A model generated the notes under the pieces. It saw only the letters and a program-made list of their open reading frames with translations. It ran no database searches and was not told the origin of the DNA. The translations under genes and the position numbers were made by a program. A stretch of DNA of 64,000 nucleotides from Levilactobacillus tangyuanensis (lineage in GTDB: Bacteria > Bacillota > Bacilli > Lactobacillales > Lactobacillaceae). The number at the start of each line of letters is the position of its first letter. The first letter of the stretch is position 1. Positions 44,602 through 53,042 of this stretch are shown piece after piece. Location: the NCBI RefSeq assembly GCF_003946545.1, contig NZ_RHOA01000008.1, forward strand, positions 1 to 64,000, read 5' to 3'.

Positions 44602-47600
44602 ATGAAGAATTTTGAACGGAAAACACATTATAAGATGTACAAGTCACACAAGGGCTGGCTGGTAGCCGGCATCGCGGTAACCAGTATGGCGGTCGGCATG
44701 GTTGCTGGACCACAAGCGACACAGACTGCGCAGGCTGATGACAACCTGCCAAAGACGGAAAGTGTCTCAGATTCTAATGATTCTTCGGCAAAGCCGGAGG
44801 CGCCAAAGACACAAGTTCCGGCAGATTCAAATGACAACCCGGCAGGTGGGGCTGGCGGCAACACCGCGGGCGCTGGCGGAGATACGGGAAGCACTGGCGG
44901 CACTGGAGGAGACTCGGGAAGTACTGGTGGTAAGCGTGTCACACCAGTAACAGAGAGCGTAGATACTACGACGAAAGCGCCTACCAACGTGAAGACGGGG
45001 ATCACCGTTCAAAATCCGGATGATCTGACGGATAAGGTTACGGGCCAACCGGTGTTTAATGTCAGCAAGACCGACCGGCTGCAATATACTTATGATCACG
45101 CGGACGCTAACGGGGTCAGTTCCGACTTACGCGTCGTTGATGGTTATAGCGCGAAGTATCAAGCACAAGGGTCTGGGACTTGGGTAGGCGAGACCTATGC
45201 CAATAACATTGCGCAGGATGCTAAGGGAATGGATATGAATTCCCCGCTGCAATACGGCGATGGCACGCATCCACTCTACATTGACGAATGGCTGCCCGAC
45301 TCTGGTTTGCAATACTTCATTTGGCAGAGTAATTTTACTAAGCAGTTCGCAACGATTGATGACTTCCGAAATAACTTTACGAAGGCCGATCTTGCAACGG
45401 TGACAAGTCTTTCCGCGAATCGAAACCTGCAAGCTGCCAACAGTAGTAACCAGCCTTCAACTTACTATTATGCGTTGATGTCGATGACGACGTTGGAAGG
45501 CCTTCAGAACGCGACGAATCTGCAAAGCCTGTATCTTTACCCTAATCTTGGGGTTAGTCTCATCGCGTTTAACAATGGGTTGCAATCTGGGAATTTATGG
45601 GATATTCGGGCGTTAAGCAACTTGAATAAGTTGCAGAGTGTTAACGTGACGTTATTCTCTGTGAATGATATTTCTGCCTTGAGTAATAAGGACCAGTTAT
45701 CAACTGTTCATATGTCCTACAATCAAATTACCGATATCTCACCACTAGCGACGGATAAGAGCCTGGACATCAAGACGGGAACCGAGTTGCAAGAACAACA
45801 TGTTCTGTTGGCCCCAGTCACCGTTAGCACAGCGCTTGCAAAGGGTCAGAACGTTACGGCTGATGGGACATTGAGTTACACGACACCATCCTTTATCATT
45901 AAAGATCTGTCGGCAGCTAACTTACCGGTCAAAGGCTTCGATAATGCTAACGATGCGGAATATCCGTCCCTGTTTCCATCCAGTGCCGATGCCGGGAACA
46001 TCAACAATAATACCTTGAACTGGTACAACTTACTTGCTGGAACGAATGCAGACTACGGTAGCCTATCCACAACTTGGTCTGATCCAAACAGTACCTTCGG
46101 TGGATACATCATTCAACCGTATGATATGGCTGAAGATGTCAGTGATTTAAATGTCAACATTCAACTCCTTCAGGCCGATGGGCAACAACTCAACTTGGCA
46201 CCTGCAACGATGATTTCGGGTGATGTGGGGTCCGATGTCAACGTGCAAGACAATGCCACGGTCATGACTTTCCTGAACCAGCAGCTTGCCAAGGGGTACA
46301 CCTTTTCTGGCTTGATTCTAGATGGTACGGGTCTGTACTCTGATTGGGCAGCGGGCAATGGCAAAGCAACGCGTCAGACAAGCTGGACCACGACTTTGAC
46401 GGATGCTCATAAGACCTGGACGATCCTGTTCTACAAGGACGTTTTGCCATGGAATGTCTCGGTTGATTATGGGACTAAGGATGCTGCTGGGAACTTCACG
46501 CCAATCACCAATGAAGATGGGACGTCAGTTACCGACAGCTACAACGGGACGTCAGACGCTCAGGTCGCTCTAAACAGTTACCAAAAGGACTTCCCAGACT
46601 ACGTCTACACCGGTGCTGAGACCAGCGTGGATGGCACGACCTGGACCGATATCAGTCAATCGACCGACATTCCATTTGTTGGGGCTAAACAAGCCATCCG
46701 GATGGTCTACGCCAACGCCAAGCGCGCGACGGTTACCATCAAGGACGCTACGACGGGCAAGACGGTTCAGACGTTAGACTACACGACGAATCCCGAACTG
46801 CGGGGTGCCATTGGGACGACCAGTACCTTTGACTCCGCTTCTGTGATTGCGCCAGCCGTGGCTAAAGGCTACAAGTTGGTCAGCGATACTACTAAGAACG
46901 CCGACGGGACTAGTGCTATCGTCTTTGGCAAGGATGACGACACCAATCTCGACTTTACGATTACGTTAGCTCACGACTTTAAGACGACCGAAAAGGCTGT
47001 TAATGAAACGGTTACCTACCAGGATCAACAACAAAAGCCGGTCGCTACTCCGGTGACGAAGACCATGACCTTTGCAACGGTAACGGATCAAGTCACCCAG
47101 GACGCTGTGACCTACAGCAATCCGGCTGCCACTGGGACACCTGAATTGAGTGTCACCGGTCAACCAACCGATACCAGTTGGACCGTTTACAAGGATGGCG
47201 ACCAATTAGCATTCGCTGCCGTTAAGAATCCGACCGTCGCGGGGATGCACGTCGCTTCAACGACTGACCCAGCCAAGGATTTGACTCAAACCACGGCCCA
47301 AGCCGTAACCCCAGATAGTGCCGATGTGGCCGTCGTTGTCACCTACGCGGCGGACACGACGCCCGGTGGTGGCGGTGATAACGGTGGCGGTAACGTGACG
47401 CCGCCAACCACTGGCCCAACGACCGGTGGTGGTGCTGCCACTGTCAATCCAGAACCTGGCAAGAAGCCAGCTACGACGCCTAAGACACCAGCCAAGACGG
47501 CGAAGACGCCAGCTAAGGTCGTCACTGCCGGCGGTCAAGCTGCTAAGGTGCAAGCGTTAGCGACGACTGCCAAGCGCGGACAATCACGGAAGGCAACCGT

Positions 47601-47730
47601 TAACTTAGCCCAAAGCAAGACTGAGTTGCCACAAACCAACGAACGACGAGGGAGCGGTTTAGCCCTGGTTGGACTGGCATTGTTGGGTAGCTTAGTCGGC
47701 CTGGCCGGTTGGAAGAAACGGGAACACTAG
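44602..47730 (+). CDS. LPXTG surface protein with LRR-like and Mub-type domains
   Basis: A 1042 aa wall-anchored protein. The signal peptide (about 1-45) has a KxYKxGKxW-type motif (MYKSHKGWLVAG). A Gly/Asn/Ser-rich linker with TGGTGGDSGSTGG follows. Residues about 270-400 contain leucine-rich repeat-like units (LSNLNKLQSVNVTLFSVNDIS, given by its ends). Residues about 705-795 resemble Mub B1-type (VTIKDATTGKTVQTLDY) and about 795-920 Mub B2-type (ETVTYQDQQQKPVATPVTKT) mucus-binding domains. The C-terminus is LPQTN, a hydrophobic span and WKKREH. ATG 44602 follows GAGGGGG. Probable mucus or matrix adhesin. Confidence 0.9.
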   Translation: MKNFERKTHYKMYKSHKGWLVAGIAVTSMAVGMVAGPQATQTAQADDNLPKTESVSDSNDSSAKPEAPKTQVPADSNDNPAGGAGGNTAGAGGDTGSTGGTGGDSGSTGGKRVTPVTESVDTTTKAPTNVKTGITVQNPDDLTDKVTGQPVFNVSKTDRLQYTYDHADANGVSSDLRVVDGYSAKYQAQGSGTWVGETYANNIAQDAKGMDMNSPLQYGDGTHPLYIDEWLPDSGLQYFIWQSNFTKQFATIDDFRNNFTKADLATVTSLSANRNLQAANSSNQPSTYYYALMSMTTLEGLQNATNLQSLYLYPNLGVSLIAFNNGLQSGNLWDIRALSNLNKLQSVNVTLFSVNDISALSNKDQLSTVHMSYNQITDISPLATDKSLDIKTGTELQEQHVLLAPVTVSTALAKGQNVTADGTLSYTTPSFIIKDLSAANLPVKGFDNANDAEYPSLFPSSADAGNINNNTLNWYNLLAGTNADYGSLSTTWSDPNSTFGGYIIQPYDMAEDVSDLNVNIQLLQADGQQLNLAPATMISGDVGSDVNVQDNATVMTFLNQQLAKGYTFSGLILDGTGLYSDWAAGNGKATRQTSWTTTLTDAHKTWTILFYKDVLPWNVSVDYGTKDAAGNFTPITNEDGTSVTDSYNGTSDAQVALNSYQKDFPDYVYTGAETSVDGTTWTDISQSTDIPFVGAKQAIRMVYANAKRATVTIKDATTGKTVQTLDYTTNPELRGAIGTTSTFDSASVIAPAVAKGYKLVSDTTKNADGTSAIVFGKDDDTNLDFTITLAHDFKTTEKAVNETVTYQDQQQKPVATPVTKTMTFATVTDQVTQDAVTYSNPAATGTPELSVTGQPTDTSWTVYKDGDQLAFAAVKNPTVAGMHVASTTDPAKDLTQTTAQAVTPDSADVAVVVTYAADTTPGGGGDNGGGNVTPPTTGPTTGGGAATVNPEPGKKPATTPKTPAKTAKTPAKVVTAGGQAAKVQALATTAKRGQSRKATVNLAQSKTELPQTNERRGSGLALVGLALLGSLVGLAGWKKREH

Positions 47731-47793
47731 CGTTGTATTTTTAAGTGAATAAGAATGGATCCTTGTCGACGAGTGTTGATGAGGGGAACCTGA

Positions 47794-47830
47794 GAGGGTC
47801 AATTCGTTTGCGAATTGACCCTCTTTTTTT
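47794..47830 (+). terminator. Terminator of the LRR/Mub surface protein
   Basis: GAGGGTCAATTC pairs with GAATTGACCCTC, followed by seven T residues. Confidence 0.92.
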
Positions 47831-47885
47831 GATCTAAAAATGTTGTTGATGGCGGAAGCTAGTAACACCAGCTGTTATAGAACCT

Positions 47886-47923
47886 AAAAAAAGCGGATCC
47901 GCGACGGTTGTCGGGGTCCGCTT
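47886..47923 (-). terminator. Terminator of the minus-strand membrane-anchored protein gene
   Basis: On the minus strand AAAGCGGA... pairs with ...TCCGCTTTTTTT. Confidence 0.7.
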
Positions 47924-47931
47924 TCATTACG

Positions 47932-48465
47932 TTAATTATGAGTTTTGATGGTCAGGTTGTGACTGAGGTGCCGAACCTGCTTGGCGGCATGCCTTTCATT
48001 AATTAGGTCGACAATTTTAGGCAGGGTTGTCGAGTAGGTTTGGTCCTTGCGAAAGGAGTGGACAATCATACTGTCGTAGGCCACGCCCTGGTGCGCGGTG
48101 AGGCGAAACCAATTGGGCTCGAGATTCTTCTCGGCGTCCGTGATGTGGCTATCCGGCCAGACCAAGTAGCGCCAGTCATTGCCATGGGGATAGCGCTCTA
48201 CCTGCCAGCCGGCCTCAAGGTCAGAAAGTTCCTGCCATCGTTGTAGCTTGGGTTGGTGAAGGGCAAAGTAAATAATGCTGGTATATTTCAATTCCGGATT
48301 GCGGGTTAGCTCGTGAACGGTTAGTCGCGGCGTTGCCCGTTTCCGGGTAGGCTTGGTTGTCGCGGGTTTTGGGACCGATACCGATTGTTGGTGAACGAAA
48401 CCGGCCAGGCCAGCCCCGATGAGGAGCAGGCCAAGGAGTCCGATGAATAAGCGTTGTCGTTTCAA
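47932..48465 (-). CDS. Membrane-anchored protein of unknown function
   Basis: A 177 aa protein with one N-terminal transmembrane segment (RLFIGLLGLLLIGAGLAGF), a Pro/Thr/Lys-rich linker and an extracellular domain (about 55-177) containing paired Trp residues (DWRYLVWPD). I do not recognise the family. TTG 48465 is taken as start because AGGAG then has workable spacing; GTG 48474 stands almost on the ribosome binding site. It lies downstream of the Apf-like gene but behind that gene's terminator. Confidence 0.65.
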   Translation of the reverse strand: MKRQRLFIGLLGLLLIGAGLAGFVHQQSVSVPKPATTKPTRKRATPRLTVHELTRNPELKYTSIIYFALHQPKLQRWQELSDLEAGWQVERYPHGNDWRYLVWPDSHITDAEKNLEPNWFRLTAHQGVAYDSMIVHSFRKDQTYSTTLPKIVDLINERHAAKQVRHLSHNLTIKTHN

Positions 48466-48512
48466 AAGGGTCACTTCTCCTGAGATTATTTTCTCTAGTG
48501 TACCCGAAGATC

Positions 48513-48543
48513 AAAAAAACGGCCAATCCGTGGGGGATTGACC
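48513..48543 (-). terminator. Terminator of the Apf-like gene
   Basis: On the minus strand GGTCAATCC pairs with GGATTGGCC, then TTTTTTT. Confidence 0.85.
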
Positions 48544-48559
48544 GCGATTAAGTTAAATT

Positions 48560-48961
48560 TTAGTACCAGTGGTGATGTTGCCAGAAGCTCTTAGCCTTGG
48601 TCCAAGAACCGTAACGACCCTTAACGTACTTGTTAGCGGTCTTTTCTTGGTTTGCAGGGGAGTAGTCACCATGCAAGTAAGACTTCAAGAGTTGGTACCG
48701 ACCATAACAACGACCGTTACGAGCCGTGTAGTTGTAACGGGATTCATGGTAGGCGATCCAGTTCTTGGCTTTCTTTTGTTTCTTAGAAAGGCCGGCGTTG
48801 ATCTTGGCGATCTTCTTCTTTTGGCTAGCGGAAACCTTGGTTGAGGCTTGGGCCGTCGTCACATTTGACGAGACCAGGCTGCTAGTCACATCGGTAACCA
48901 TACCGAAAGTGAAGCCGAACATTAATAAGATAGATGCAATTTTAATTTTAAATTTAGACAT
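48560..48961 (-). CDS. Apf/Rpf-like secreted lysozyme-fold protein
   Basis: A 133 aa exported protein. The signal peptide covers about 1-39 (KFKIKIASILLMFGFTFGMV... TTAQAST). A basic linker and a C-terminal transglycosylase-like module follow: AKNWIAYHESRYNYTARNG and CYGRYQLLKSYL, ending in WTKAKSFWQHHHWY. The Glu of HESRYNY is the expected catalytic residue. This is the layout of aggregation-promoting factors of lactobacilli. ATG 48961 is used, but its spacing to AGGAAG is long (about 17 nt) and GTG 48976 is too close, so the start is uncertain. A hairpin covers the ribosome binding site. Confidence 0.85.
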   Translation of the reverse strand: MSKFKIKIASILLMFGFTFGMVTDVTSSLVSSNVTTAQASTKVSASQKKKIAKINAGLSKKQKKAKNWIAYHESRYNYTARNGRCYGRYQLLKSYLHGDYSPANQEKTANKYVKGRYGSWTKAKSFWQHHHWY

Positions 48962-48971
48962 ATTTTTATTA

Positions 48972-49024
48972 AACACTCTTCCTAATCTCGTTTTCGTTAC
49001 TTACTAGAATACAAGAAGAGTGTT
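48972..49024 (-). promoter_or_regulatory. Leader hairpin masking the Shine-Dalgarno of the Apf-like gene
   Basis: AACACTCTTC (minus 49024-49015) pairs perfectly with GAAGAGTGTT (minus 48981-48972) around a 33 nt loop. The second arm overlaps the AGGAAG ribosome binding site and ends 10 bases before the ATG. Confidence 0.65.
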
Positions 49025-49204
49025 GCAGTTTTATTACTAAGGAGTTAAAAGGGCGTCACATCTCGTCCGTTATACGTAAAATTTGAGATATAAATCGCGA
49101 TGAAACGGCCGAATGGCAACGCTTAATCCCTGCAACGGCGGGCTTAATGCCATATATGACGGCTTAAGTCATCAGCCGGGCGATTATTTCGACATTTTGA
49201 CTAA

Positions 49205-50035
49205 TTATCCACGAATTAATCCGAAATAGCTGATGACGATGATTCCGAGGCCGATTCGGTACCAACCAAACGACTTGAAGTCGTTGTTGCGAATGTACCG
49301 TAACAGGAATTTGATAGATAAGTAGGCAACCACGTAGGACACGACGACCCCGGTTAACAGAACGACCAGCTGCATGCCGGTGAAGCTATTGCCATGCAGG
49401 AAGTACTTCAGGACCTTCAAGAGGGAGGCGCCGAACATCGTTGGAATCGCCAAGAAGAAGGAAAACTCGGTGGCCACGTAGCGAGAGGTGCCGAGAAGAA
49501 TTGCCCCCAGGATGGTTGCACCTGACCGGGAGGTTCCCGGAACCAGTGCCAATACTTGGAAGAGCCCGATCATGACCGCCAGCTTAATGGGTATCTGGTT
49601 AAGGTCAGTGAAGATGGGGGTGCGATCGCGGTTGTAATTCTCGATCCAGATGAACAGGATCCCATAGATAATCAAGGTTGCCGCGATCACTTGCCAACTC
49701 GTTAGGTGGGCATCCATCCAGTCATTCAGGGGAATCCCGACGATGACGGATGGGAGGACCGCAATGACGACCTTCATCCACAGGGCCCAGGTCTGTTGCC
49801 GCTCACGGATACCCTTGCGGGGGGACCAGGGATTTAGCTTGTTAAAGTACAGGACCAGGACGGCCAGAATGGCCCCCAGCTGGATGACGACCATAAACAT
49901 GTTGATGAAGGCGGTCGATTCATGGAGCTTGACGAATTCATCGGCCAGGTATAGGTGGCCCGTGGAGCTGATGGGCAGGAACTCCGTAATGCCTTCGATA
50001 ATGCCCAAAATAATGGCTTTTAAGATGTCTAACAC
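49205..50035 (-). CDS. uppP: Undecaprenyl-diphosphatase (UppP/BacA)
   Basis: A 276 aa integral membrane enzyme that dephosphorylates undecaprenyl diphosphate to recycle the wall lipid carrier, and also gives bacitracin tolerance. Both signature regions are present: [15 protein letters not shown] (about 14-28) and [12 protein letters not shown] (about 163-174). About eight transmembrane segments are seen, and the length is normal. It starts at GTG 50035 behind GAGGAGAA. Monocistronic. Confidence 0.96.
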   Translation of the reverse strand: MLDILKAIILGIIEGITEFLPISSTGHLYLADEFVKLHESTAFINMFMVVIQLGAILAVLVLYFNKLNPWSPRKGIRERQQTWALWMKVVIAVLPSVIVGIPLNDWMDAHLTSWQVIAATLIIYGILFIWIENYNRDRTPIFTDLNQIPIKLAVMIGLFQVLALVPGTSRSGATILGAILLGTSRYVATEFSFFLAIPTMFGASLLKVLKYFLHGNSFTGMQLVVLLTGVVVSYVVAYLSIKFLLRYIRNNDFKSFGWYRIGLGIIVISYFGLIRG

Positions 50036-50171
50036 GGTTGTTCTCCTCTTGGACCAGTTTATGATTCGGTAAGAATAAGCATACCGGAGTGGTGTAAAAC
50101 TGACGTTTCAAAGACGTAAATTATTGGTAAACCTCAGGATAACTTTAATTGTGAAAAGGGGACCATCGGGC

Positions 50172-50208
50172 AAAAAAAGTGGCCACACGCTCACTGGCGG
50201 GTGGTCAC
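50172..50208 (-). terminator. Terminator of asnA
   Basis: GTGACCAC pairs with GTGGCCAC (one wobble) on the minus strand, followed by a T run. Confidence 0.75.
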
Positions 50209-50223
50209 TCGGGATTGTTCAGA

Positions 50224-51231
50224 TTAAAGGATGTGGATGTTGTGGGCTTCACATTCGTCGATCATGGCTTGTGGCCAGGTTGAGGCTTGAACCTCACCGA
50301 CGTGGGCCTTACCCAATAGCAACATGCAGAGACGAGATTGGCCAATCCCACCACCGATGGTGAAGGGAAGTTCGTCATGTAAGATGGCTTGGTGGTAAGG
50401 GAATTTCAACCGGTCTTCGGCGTCAGCGGCCTTGAGCTGCTTCGTCATGGAGTCGGCGTCAACCCGGATACCCATGCTGGAGATTTCGATCCGTTGGTTG
50501 AGAGGTTCATACCAGAATAAGATGTCCCCGTTTAAGTCCCAGTCATCGTAGTCGGGTGCCCGGCCATCGTGACGCTTGCCACTCTTCAATGGGCCACCAA
50601 TCTTCATTAAGAAGACACAACCGAGTTCCTTGGTGATGGCGTTTTCCCGTTCGAATGGCGTCATATCAGGGTAACGGTCTTCCAATTCCTGCGTCGTGAC
50701 GAAGTGAATTTCGTCAGGTAAGTGGTGAACGGCCTGGGGGAACTTGTACCAGACTTCATGTTCCATGTGCTTAATCACTTTGAAGATCGTGCGAACCGTG
50801 TCCTTCAAGGTTTCTTCGGTTCGTTGGTCATGGGTGATGACCTTTTCCCAGTCCCACTGGTCAACGTAGGCGGAGTGGAAGTTGTCGAGGTCTTCATCCT
50901 TACGAATGGCGTTCATGTTGGTGTAGAGACCTTCGCCGAGTTTGAAGCCATAACGCTTCAAGGCAACCCGCTTCCACTTAGCCAAGGAGTGGACGATTTC
51001 CATTGTCGAATCGCCCATGTCTGCCATGGTGAATGAGACAGGCTTTTCGATACCATTCAGGTTGTCGTTTAACCCCGTTGAGTGTTCAACGAACATTGGT
51101 GCTGACAGCCGTGACAGATTCAGTTGGTCACCAAATTCATCTTGGAATGTTTCACGAATGTAGCGAATAGCGGCTTGCGTTTCCTTAACGGATAACTTTG
51201 GTGCGTATGATTCTGGAATGATTAAATGCAT
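50224..51231 (-). CDS. asnA: Aspartate--ammonia ligase
   Basis: A 335 aa ATP-dependent asparagine synthetase of the AsnA type, related to class II aminoacyl-tRNA synthetases. It makes Asn from Asp and ammonia. Visible family stretches are [22 protein letters not shown] and [14 protein letters not shown] (ATP site) near the C-terminus. The ATG at 51231 has only a weak purine-rich ribosome binding site (GGAGAAAAAGG). A T-box leader upstream ties expression to uncharged tRNA. Confidence 0.96.
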   Translation of the reverse strand: MHLIIPESYAPKLSVKETQAAIRYIRETFQDEFGDQLNLSRLSAPMFVEHSTGLNDNLNGIEKPVSFTMADMGDSTMEIVHSLAKWKRVALKRYGFKLGEGLYTNMNAIRKDEDLDNFHSAYVDQWDWEKVITHDQRTEETLKDTVRTIFKVIKHMEHEVWYKFPQAVHHLPDEIHFVTTQELEDRYPDMTPFERENAITKELGCVFLMKIGGPLKSGKRHDGRAPDYDDWDLNGDILFWYEPLNQRIEISSMGIRVDADSMTKQLKAADAEDRLKFPYHQAILHDELPFTIGGGIGQSRLCMLLLGKAHVGEVQASTWPQAMIDECEAHNIHIL

Positions 51232-51270
51232 AGTCCTTTTTCTCCTTTACGTTATAAACTAAGACAAAAT

Positions 51271-51545
51271 AAAAAGTCTTTCGTCCCTTAGACAAGGGAC
51301 GAAAGACTTTCTTTCGCGGTACCACCCAAGTTGCTTATCCTAAAGATAAACCAGCTCATTTGGAGTACAAACATACTCCACCGATGGTAACGTATCGGTA
51401 ACGGCTTAACCTACTGCGACCCGGGTCGTTTCAGCCAGCAACTAAGAAAGTGTTATTCCGAAAGGTCAACTCTGATTGGGTTCTCACTAAGCCCCAACTC
51501 ACTGCCAGAATGACGAAACGTACTTGTCTTTCCTCCGTTTTTTAT
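51271..51545 (-). promoter_or_regulatory. T-box leader of asnA
   Basis: On the minus strand the T-box sequence TGGGTGGTACCGCG (51328-51315) is followed by a terminator whose arms are AAAGTCTTTCGTCCC and GGGACGAAAGACTTT, then a T run. The upstream part has the stem I layout. The likely specifier codon is AAC (51454-51452) in GGAATAACAC just above the base of stem I, matching tRNAAsn. Uncharged tRNAAsn would stabilise the antiterminator. Confidence 0.93.
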
Positions 51546-51557
51546 CTTGTGGCATTA

Positions 51558-51585
51558 ATATTAGCACCTTTTGTGAGTTTGTAAA
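51558..51585 (-). promoter_or_regulatory. Promoter of the asnA T-box transcript
   Basis: On the minus strand TTTACA (51585-51580), 16 bp, TAATAT (51563-51558). Confidence 0.65.
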
Positions 51586-51761
51586 GAGGATGATGAGAAA
51601 ATTATGAGTAAATGGTCGCTGAGGGATGAATATCAATATGGCATCAATGTCACCAGTCGCCTGGGGCGCATAGGATAAACGAACTTTTAAGCCTTTTGAA
51701 TACTTATCTAAAAATTCATAGAAAAATTTTTGATAGGTATTTAAAACGATGATTCTGTGAT

Positions 51762-52715
51762 TTATTGCAAATGAGTCATGGCATAATCCGCCTGAGCTTG
51801 TGTGAATTGTTCACCGGCGCGGGATGTTAATTGATCGCGAATGGCCGCCGGGGCCATATCCATCTCATTCTGATAGGATTTTGCCTTGGCCAGGGCGTTC
51901 TTGTTCCAGTTCACACCCTTCAGGTGACTTAACGCATAGTCTGCAGCGGCCTCTGAAAACTGTTCACCTGAGGCAGAGATCAATTGGGCATAGAGACGAG
52001 CCTTGGACATATCCATCTCCGTGGCGTAGTTTTCGGCCTTGTTAAGGGCGGAAGTGTACTCGGTGGGTGTTTTCGATGACGAGCTGGATTCAGTTGTTTC
52101 GTCGTTGCTAGTAGACTCACTCTCGGCGTCAGATTCATCATTGTCGGAGGAGTCAGCTTTGTTTGAGCTAGACTTATCTTTGTGCTTCTTGTCATCATTT
52201 TTGTTAGAATCTAGGCTGTTGAAGTATTCAGCTTGGCTACTAGTCAAGCTGAGGGTGGTACTATCGAATTTATCAACGGCTTTGGTGGCAATATTTTTGG
52301 CAATCGTGCTGTCGGTCCAGGGTTTGTGGTAGTCAGTAATGGCAAAGATTTGGATGCGACACTTGTCGCCTGCCTGGTATTTTGCCCTGTAGGCTACATT
52401 GATGGGATCGACATTCACTGAAAATTTACCGTCATGAACGGTGGCCCATGATGCAAGGTCGTTAGTAGCCTCACCCCCCAGTTCCCCGAAAAAGTCATCG
52501 TCTTCGTCGGCACTGGTGACAATGATCTTGGCGTTGTTTGGTGCTTTGGTTGTGCCGTGGACAGTCCAGTCACCGTTGTCAGTGGCCTTAGTTGCCTGCA
52601 CGTTTACGGCGTAAATGGCGTGGCCATCGACCTTTGTAGCGTGAGCGTCAACACCACAAGCACTGAGTGGCAGGATAAGTAATACGATGATGCCTATTAG
52701 TAGGTGATTCTTCAT
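51762..52715 (-). CDS. Lipoprotein with two Ltp-type repeats
   Basis: A 317 aa lipoprotein. The lipobox is LSAC (Cys20). Residues about 20-165 form a beta-rich extracellular domain. About 170-220 is a Ser/Asp/Glu/Lys-rich linker (KHKDKSSSNKADSSDNDESD). The C-terminal two repeats (ALNKAENYATEMDMSKARLY and ALAKAKSYQNEMDMAPAAIR as openings) are the Ltp repeats known from host cell surface-exposed lipoproteins. In phage TP-J34 Ltp blocks phage DNA injection. Chromosomal members may act in phage exclusion, but that is inferred. ATG 52715 follows GAGGAGCG. Confidence 0.88.
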   Translation of the reverse strand: MKNHLLIGIIVLLILPLSACGVDAHATKVDGHAIYAVNVQATKATDNGDWTVHGTTKAPNNAKIIVTSADEDDDFFGELGGEATNDLASWATVHDGKFSVNVDPINVAYRAKYQAGDKCRIQIFAITDYHKPWTDSTIAKNIATKAVDKFDSTTLSLTSSQAEYFNSLDSNKNDDKKHKDKSSSNKADSSDNDESDAESESTSNDETTESSSSSKTPTEYTSALNKAENYATEMDMSKARLYAQLISASGEQFSEAAADYALSHLKGVNWNKNALAKAKSYQNEMDMAPAAIRDQLTSRAGEQFTQAQADYAMTHLQ

Positions 52716-52843
52716 AAAGTTAATTCGCTCCTCAAAAATCAGCTTTTATAGACGTCAGTGTTTGGTCGGTTCCCCCTAAATGATGAATAAACCCAGGATG
52801 CTAGGTCCCCTCATGGCCAAGTACCAAATGGATCAATGTGTAT

Positions 52844-52872
52844 ATTGTAACAATAAATGTATAAGTCGGCAA
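52844..52872 (-). promoter_or_regulatory. Promoter of the Ltp-like lipoprotein gene
   Basis: On the minus strand TTGCCG (52872-52867), 17 bp, TACAAT (52849-52844). The leader is about 120 nt. Confidence 0.6.
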
Positions 52873-52990
52873 TGAATGAATTAACGACAGTGATCATTAA
52901 AAATTTGAATCAGGTTAGGCACTAATCCTATGCAATACCAGTAATGAGCGAAGGATAAGCGGTAGTTGGCTTCAGTTGGTTTCGAGTAGT

Positions 52991-53024
52991 AAAAAAAGCC
53001 ACCGCAACGTTAAGTTGCGATGAC
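52991..53024 (-). terminator. Terminator of the interrupted LPXTG protein gene
   Basis: On the minus strand GTCATCGCAA pairs with TTGCGGTGGC (wobble), then TTTTTTT. Confidence 0.75.
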
Positions 53025-53042
53025 TCCTAAATGTCTTTTTAG

